Source of the DNA: Salinarimonas ramus
Lineage (GTDB): Bacteria; Pseudomonadota; Alphaproteobacteria; Rhizobiales; Beijerinckiaceae
Assembly: GCF_014645695.1 (NCBI RefSeq)
Contig: NZ_BMMF01000001.1
Coordinates: 310,001 to 374,000 of the forward strand
Direction: 5' to 3'
DNA length: 64,000 bases
Shown here: one piece after another, positions 59,613 to 64,000 of the stretch
Layout: every line of letters begins with the position of its first letter
How positions within the stretch are numbered: position 1 is the first letter of the stretch
Notes under the pieces: model-generated
What the model saw: the letters and a program-made list of their open reading frames with translations, nothing else
The model's database searches: none
What the model was told of the DNA's origin: nothing
Made by a program: the position numbers and the translations under genes

Positions 59613-60835
59613 GGTCGCGCCTCTCGCTCGCGCGCGGCGGCGTAGAGCAGGACGAGGAGCCCGACGAGGCACCACCACCAGGCCTGCCAGGCGCCGTGGC
59701 TGACGTAGGACGTGGCGAAGACCGCGGTCGCGCTCGCCAGCGCGGCGGGCCGCAGCGCTCCGGACAGCCGGGCGACGACCCGGATCGCGAGCACGATCGC
59801 ACCGGCGAACAGGATCACGCCGACGAGGCCGAGCTCGAACCAGATCTGGAGCGCGACATTGTGGGGGTGCCCCCAATCGAGGAGCGCCGCGCTCGCGGGA
59901 TCGACGCCCGCGCCCACGCCTCTGGCGAGGAACGACGCCGCGACGTGACCCGCCTCCATGCCGTGGCCGACGAGCCAGCTCTCGCCGACGAGGCGCGAAT
60001 AAGCCGCCCAGATCTCTCCGCGTATGCCGAGGGCGCCGTAGCCCACGGCCTCGTGCAGGGCCGCGGGCACGAGGGCGTTGACGAAGGGCGCCAGGACGGG
60101 GATGGCGAACAGCGCGACGAGCATCGCCCCACCGCCGATCGGCGCGGCCGCCCGGGGCGCGAGGCGCGCCAGGAGGGAGGGCGCGCCGGCGGCGAGCAGC
60201 GCGAGCTTGGCGGATTCGCTGTCGGAGACGAAGACCGCCGACGCCGTGACGAGCGCGAGCGCGATCGCCCACGCGCGGCGCCCGTCGCGCAGCAGGAGCG
60301 TGACGGCGAGCGGCAGGAAGAGCGCCAGCGCGACGGCGGTCCGGTTGAGCCGGAAGGCCTCCTGCGAGGCGCCGAGCGCGCCCCGGAGCGGCGAGCCGAG
60401 GGTGAGCTCCACGATCGTGAGCACCGCCGCGGCGGCGAGGAGGCCGCCGACCGGCGCGCCGGGAAGGCGAACGGGCGGCGCGAGCACGAGGAGGTTCGCG
60501 AGCGCGATCGCCACGAGCACCGCGCTCGCGACGACATGGAGCGCGAGTTCGCCCCCGCGCAGGAAGGCGGGCGTCCACGCGAGCGAAGCGAGCATCCACG
60601 CCGCGATCGCGAGGGCGAGCATCCCGCCGGGCGCCCGCAGGAACGCCGCGAAACGCGCTCGAGCCGCCGGCGCACGTCCCGCCAGCGTCGAGGAGAGCGC
60701 GAGGACGAGCGCGGCGACGGCGAGCAGCACGGGCGCGATGCCGCGGGAGAGTACCATCGCGAGCGGCGCCGCAGCGGCCACGACGAGGGCGACCTCGGCG
60801 AGGCGGTGCGAGCGGCTCTTCGCGTGCGCGCTCAT
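59609..60835 (-). CDS. O-antigen ligase-like membrane protein
   Basis: A 408-residue protein with about eleven hydrophobic helices (LALAIAAWMLASLAWTPAFL, VALALFLPLAVTLLL, GVILFAGAIVLAIRVVARLSG and others) and one large external loop containing YSRLVGESWLVGHGMEAGHVA and DWGHPHNVALQIWFELGLVG. The motif WGHPHNxxLQxxxELG is characteristic of WaaL/Wzy-type O-antigen ligases and polymerases. It likely joins or polymerises surface polysaccharide. It overlaps the epimerase gene by four bases. Confidence 0.85.
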   Translation of the reverse strand: MSAHAKSRSHRLAEVALVVAAAAPLAMVLSRGIAPVLLAVAALVLALSSTLAGRAPAARARFAAFLRAPGGMLALAIAAWMLASLAWTPAFLRGGELALHVVASAVLVAIALANLLVLAPPVRLPGAPVGGLLAAAAVLTIVELTLGSPLRGALGASQEAFRLNRTAVALALFLPLAVTLLLRDGRRAWAIALALVTASAVFVSDSESAKLALLAAGAPSLLARLAPRAAAPIGGGAMLVALFAIPVLAPFVNALVPAALHEAVGYGALGIRGEIWAAYSRLVGESWLVGHGMEAGHVAASFLARGVGAGVDPASAALLDWGHPHNVALQIWFELGLVGVILFAGAIVLAIRVVARLSGALRPAALASATAVFATSYVSHGAWQAWWWCLVGLLVLLYAAAREREARP

Positions 60836-61761
60836 TCGCTCGTGGCCTCGCGGGCGAGGCGGGCGAGCGCCGCCTCCGTCGTGACGACGGGCGCGTAGCC
60901 CAGCGCCTTCAGGCGCGACGTGTCGACGACGAGGTCTCCCGAGAGCCGCTCGGCCACCTCCCCGCGGCCCGCGGCGCGGGCGAGCGCACGGAAGAGCGGC
61001 GCCGGCACGGGAAGATTCGGCATGCCGCGCCCCGCGCCCCGGCGCAGGGCGCGCAGGATGGCGGCGACGTCGAGGGCGTCGTCGTCGGCGACGAGACAGG
61101 GCTGCCGCAGCGTGCCCTCCGCCGTGATCAGCGTGCGCACCGCCTCGCCGAGGTTCTCCACCGCGAGCAGCGAGCGGCGGCCCGACGGGATCGGCACGGG
61201 GATCGGCCAGGGGCTGCGCGCGAGCCGCAGGAGACTCGCCATGTTGCCCTTGACGCCGGGCCCGTAGACGAGGACCGGTCGCAGCGCCGCCCAGTCGATG
61301 GCGAGGGCGGCGAGCCCCTCCTCGGCGGCGAGCTTGGAGCGGCCGTAGGCGTCCGTCGGCGCCGGAGGCGTGGTCTCGGAGACGATCCCCGCGGCGCTCG
61401 GCCCGGTCTGGGCGCGCACGGAGGACAGGAACAGGAACCGACGCCCCCCCGCCCGCTCCGCGGCGCGCGCCAGCGCGATCGTCGCGTCGGTGTTGATCGC
61501 ACGGTAATCGTCGTCGGGCCGGCCCGACATGGCATGCGCGATGCCGGCGGAATGGACGACGACGTCCACGTCCTCCAGCGCCCGCGCCATGTTCACGGGC
61601 CGCGCGAGATCGCCGATGACGGCGCTGTCCGCCGCCGCGGCCTCGTCGGAGGGCCGGCGCAGGAGGGCGCGCACGCGGTATCCGTGGGCGCGCAGGTCCG
61701 CGGCGAGCGCGCGCCCGACGAAGCCCGTGGTGCCCGTGAGGGCGACGAGGGGCGCGCTCAT
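60832..61761 (-). CDS. NAD-dependent sugar-nucleotide epimerase/dehydratase
   Basis: A 309-residue extended short-chain dehydrogenase. It has PLVALTGTTGFVGRALAADLRAHGYRVRALLRRPSD, a SSVRAQTGPSA segment, the catalytic YGRSK (Tyr and Lys of YxxxK) and LRPVLVYGPGVKGNMASLLRL. Such proteins act on UDP-sugars for O-antigen or EPS. Exact product is not clear. It is coupled by ATGA overlap to the WecA-like transferase, forming a polysaccharide operon with the ligase-like protein. Confidence 0.9.
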   Translation of the reverse strand: MSAPLVALTGTTGFVGRALAADLRAHGYRVRALLRRPSDEAAAADSAVIGDLARPVNMARALEDVDVVVHSAGIAHAMSGRPDDDYRAINTDATIALARAAERAGGRRFLFLSSVRAQTGPSAAGIVSETTPPAPTDAYGRSKLAAEEGLAALAIDWAALRPVLVYGPGVKGNMASLLRLARSPWPIPVPIPSGRRSLLAVENLGEAVRTLITAEGTLRQPCLVADDDALDVAAILRALRRGAGRGMPNLPVPAPLFRALARAAGRGEVAERLSGDLVVDTSRLKALGYAPVVTTEAALARLAREATSE

Positions 61762-62780
61762 CGTGCTTCTCCCATGCGCAGGGCGGGCCGGGCGAAGCGC
61801 GCGAGCGTCAGCGCCACGAGGATCGCGGCGAGGACGAGCGCCAGCGCGTCGACGAGCCCGCTCTCGGCCACGATGGCGAGGAGCGCGAGGCCGGCGAGCG
61901 CGACGTTCAGGACGAGGATCGTCGTCGAGACCTCGAGCGCGCTGCGGCCGTTGTCGGTGGCGCGCTGGTAGAAGTGGGTGCGGTGCGCCTCGAGGACGCG
62001 CTCGCGCCGCAGCGCGCGCCGCGCGAGGGTCAGCGTCGCGTCGGTGCAGGAATAGAGCGGCAGGATCACGGCCGCGATGACGTGCCCCTGCGCGGCGAGC
62101 GCATAGAAAAGCCACGCGAGCGAGAGGCCGATCGGCAGCGAGCCGACGTCGCCGAGGAAGAGCCGCGCCGTGGGCTTGTTGTAGGGCGCGAATCCGAGGA
62201 GCGCGCCGGCGAGCGCCGCGGCGACGAGGGTCTCCAGCGGCCCCACCACGCCCCACAGCCCGAGCCCCGCGATGACCGCCGATGCCGGCACGACGGCGGC
62301 GACGGTTAGCCAGTCGAGCCCGTCCATGAAGTTCGTCAGGTTGACGAACCACAGCCCGGCGAGGGTCGCCAGCGCCAGCTCGACCGCGAGCGGGATCTCG
62401 GGCGCGAGGATGCGCGCGCCGGCCCCCGCGCTCGCCACGAGGCCGGCGACCGCGATCGCCTGGACGGCGAGCCGGGGCGCGACGGGCATGGGCTGGATGT
62501 CGTCGAGCGCGCCGATCAGCGCGAGGGCGCCCGTCGCCGCGGCGAGCGCCGCGAAGGCGCCCCAGCGCGCATCGGCGCTCCCCGCGAGCGCGAGGCCGCC
62601 GGCCGATACGATCAGCATCGCTGCGAGAACGGCGATGCCCCCGCCCTGCGGCGTCGGCACGCGGTGGCTCGAGCGGGCGTTGGGGCGCGCCAATGCGTAG
62701 CGGCGCATCAGGGGGAACAGGAGCGCGATCAGGGCGGCGCAGAGCCCGGCGGCGATGAGGATGCTGATGAGTACGATCAT
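61758..62780 (-). CDS. WecA/MraY-type undecaprenyl-phosphate sugar-1-phosphate transferase
   Basis: A 340-residue polytopic membrane enzyme (about ten helices) that moves a sugar-1-phosphate from a UDP-sugar to undecaprenyl phosphate, starting a surface polysaccharide. Diagnostic motifs are SSHRVPTPQGGGIAVL, ALDDIQPM, FVNLTNFMDGLDWL, NKPTARLFLGDVGSLPIG and AHRTHFYQR. They fit WecA/WbpL-type enzymes rather than MraY. The ATG at 62780 is chosen because the first helix starts there. Confidence 0.93.
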   Translation of the reverse strand: MIVLISILIAAGLCAALIALLFPLMRRYALARPNARSSHRVPTPQGGGIAVLAAMLIVSAGGLALAGSADARWGAFAALAAATGALALIGALDDIQPMPVAPRLAVQAIAVAGLVASAGAGARILAPEIPLAVELALATLAGLWFVNLTNFMDGLDWLTVAAVVPASAVIAGLGLWGVVGPLETLVAAALAGALLGFAPYNKPTARLFLGDVGSLPIGLSLAWLFYALAAQGHVIAAVILPLYSCTDATLTLARRALRRERVLEAHRTHFYQRATDNGRSALEVSTTILVLNVALAGLALLAIVAESGLVDALALVLAAILVALTLARFARPALRMGEAR

Positions 62781-62953
62781 CGGGTGACGTCGGGCCTCGT
62801 GCGCGGCTCCCCGCCTCGCGGCGCGCCGAACGCTTCTAGCGGCTGGGCCCCCGCACCGCAACGTGAGCGCCCTTCGTGACGGCCGGTGGGCGATTTGCGC
62901 AGGCGCGCCCGGCATGCTACGCGCCCCCTTCCGCCACGGCTCCCGAACGAACG

Positions 62954-64000
62954 ATGGCCCGCTGGACGACCGAGATCTCCTGGAAGCGCCTGCTCGCCAG
63001 CGTGCACGACGTCGTGATGGCGGGCCTCGCCATGACGATCGCGCTCGCGGCGCGCTACGGCCTCGACGACCTGCCGGATACGGGCCTCGCCATCGGGTGG
63101 GTGGCGGGCACGATGGCCATCGCCGCCGTCGTCTTCCGGCTGTTCGGCCTGGGGCGCGGCATGTGGCGCTTCGCCTCCATCACGGACCTGCGCGCCATCG
63201 TGCTCGCTACGGCGACGACGCTCGTCGTCTTCGTCATCGCGCTCTTCCTGGTGAACCGGCTCGAAGCCTTCCCGCGCACGGCGCCGCTCATCGCCTGGTT
63301 CGTGATGGTGGTGCTGGTGGGCGCGCCGCGCCTGGCCTACCGCGCCCTGAAGGACGGCGGCCTCGCCAGCATCCGCCCGCGCGACCTCTCGCCCACGGGC
63401 GTCGAGGACGTGCTGATCATCGGCAGCGCCACCGAGGCGGACCGCGTGATCCGCACCTACGAGCTCGAGCGCTCGCGGCGCTGCAAGGTGCGCGGCATCA
63501 TCGACTACAAGCCCAACAAGCGCGGGCGCGAGGTGCGCGGCGTGCCCATCGTCGGCGACGTCTCGGAGTTCGAGGGCATCGTCGCGCGCCTCTCCCGCGG
63601 CGGCATCACGCTCGGCGCCGCGATCCTCGCCGCGCCCCAGTCCGAGCGCGAGAGCATCCACAGCTTGGCGGCCGTGGCCGCGCGCATCGGCCTGCCGCTG
63701 CGCCGCGTCGTGCAGCGCCCGCTCACCGGCGACGAGCCCGACCTCGCGCAGGTGACGCTGGAGGACCTTCTCGGCCGTCCGCCGGTGCGGCTCGACCTCG
63801 AGAACATCCGCACGATGATCGCCGAGCGGGTCGTCCTCGTCACCGGCGCCGGCGGCAGCATCGGCTCCGAGCTCGCCCGCCAGATCGCGGCGCGACGCCC
63901 GGCGCGTCTCCTCCTCGTCGACAGCTCCGAATACGCGCTCTACGAGATCGACCAGGCGCTCCAGCGCCACGCGCCCGGCGTACCGCGAACCGCGATCATC
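62954..64000 (+). CDS. CapD/WbpM-type nucleoside-diphosphate sugar dehydratase (cut by window end)
   Basis: The first 349 residues of a membrane-bound polysaccharide biosynthesis protein of the CapD/WbpM/FlaA1 family (UDP-GlcNAc 4,6-dehydratase). Four N-terminal membrane helices are seen (VMAGLAMTIALAARYG, TMAIAAVVFRLFGLG, AIVLATATTLVVFVIALFLV, APLIAWFVMVVLVGAPRL). An intermediate Rossmann-like domain (VEDVLIIGSATEADRVIRTYE) comes next, then the catalytic Rossmann start ERVVLVTGAGGSIGSELARQIAAR. The active-site Lys/Tyr/Met triad lies beyond the window. It is divergent from the WecA-like gene. Confidence 0.93.
   Translation, partial: MARWTTEISWKRLLASVHDVVMAGLAMTIALAARYGLDDLPDTGLAIGWVAGTMAIAAVVFRLFGLGRGMWRFASITDLRAIVLATATTLVVFVIALFLVNRLEAFPRTAPLIAWFVMVVLVGAPRLAYRALKDGGLASIRPRDLSPTGVEDVLIIGSATEADRVIRTYELERSRRCKVRGIIDYKPNKRGREVRGVPIVGDVSEFEGIVARLSRGGITLGAAILAAPQSERESIHSLAAVAARIGLPLRRVVQRPLTGDEPDLAQVTLEDLLGRPPVRLDLENIRTMIAERVVLVTGAGGSIGSELARQIAARRPARLLLVDSSEYALYEIDQALQRHAPGVPRTAII

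Overview
This 64 kb window is GC-rich chromosomal DNA, almost certainly from an alphaproteobacterium of the Hyphomicrobiales (Rhizobiales) type. The grounds are gene content and style: tightly packed high-GC genes, many ATGA/GTGA start-stop overlaps, a TadG-like Flp pilus protein, TonB-free FadL, ParE with SufE beside it, several toxin-antitoxin pairs, and the housekeeping genes plsX, queA, tgt, ispA, mtgA, leuD, folE, hisI and parE. I cannot name the genus from sequence alone. No rRNA, tRNA, CRISPR array, prophage or transposase gene was seen.

Layout. 1-7.8 kb: the 5' end of plsX, a ParDE-like toxin-antitoxin pair, a translationally coupled queA-unknown-tgt operon for queuosine, a FadL porin, and a FAH-family hydrolase, metallophosphoesterase and pyroglutamyl peptidase. 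7.8-14.8 kb: thioesterase, two enoyl-CoA hydratases, CoA-binding protein, polyprenyl synthase, mtgA, a small kinase, leuD and a threonine dehydratase-like enzyme. 14.8-25.2 kb: a large divergent tellurite-resistance-type (Ter) stress system. Its minus arm is an operon of ATP-grasp, two small membrane proteins, PRTase-TRSP, HAD, StiP/PELOTA and CitE-like lyase. Its plus arm is TerD, a two-domain TerD/TerA-like fusion, TerB, a Ca2+/Na+ antiporter and a second TerD. 25.2-30.3 kb: NlpC/P60 peptidase, a ~200 bp palindromic repeat, a BMP-type ABC ATPase and binding protein with no permease, a small RNA with a strong terminator, and a BrnT toxin with an HTH antitoxin. 30.3-35.7 kb: CDP-alcohol transferase, apaG, an ArgE-like deacylase, a TadG-like protein, an HTH regulator and an IolG-like dehydrogenase. 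35.8-43.5 kb: an RND pump with divergent TetR and two clear operators, and a nitrate/sulfonate/taurine-type ABC transporter. 43.6-51.0 kb: an acetate-type symporter locus with DUF4212, CBS-DUF294, a response regulator and a membrane-bound PAS/exonuclease. 51-58.5 kb: small unknown genes, patatin, hisI, a MazEF-like pair, folE, an IscU-like scaffold protein, sufE and parE. 58.5-64 kb: a cluster of REP-like palindromes, then polysaccharide genes (O-antigen ligase-like, epimerase, WecA-like transferase, and a CapD/WbpM-like dehydratase cut by the window end).

The most interesting region is the Ter divergon. The general system is known from comparative genomics, but its chemistry is unresolved. 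This version carries a Ca2+/Na+ antiporter where no TerC is present, and a pair of small membrane proteins inside the biosynthetic arm. Other points worth attention are the small RNA at 29.5 kb, a queuine tRNA-ribosyltransferase that appears to have lost its zinc site, the sensor-like membrane exonuclease in the acetate locus, and recurring palindromes that span both stop codons of convergent gene pairs.
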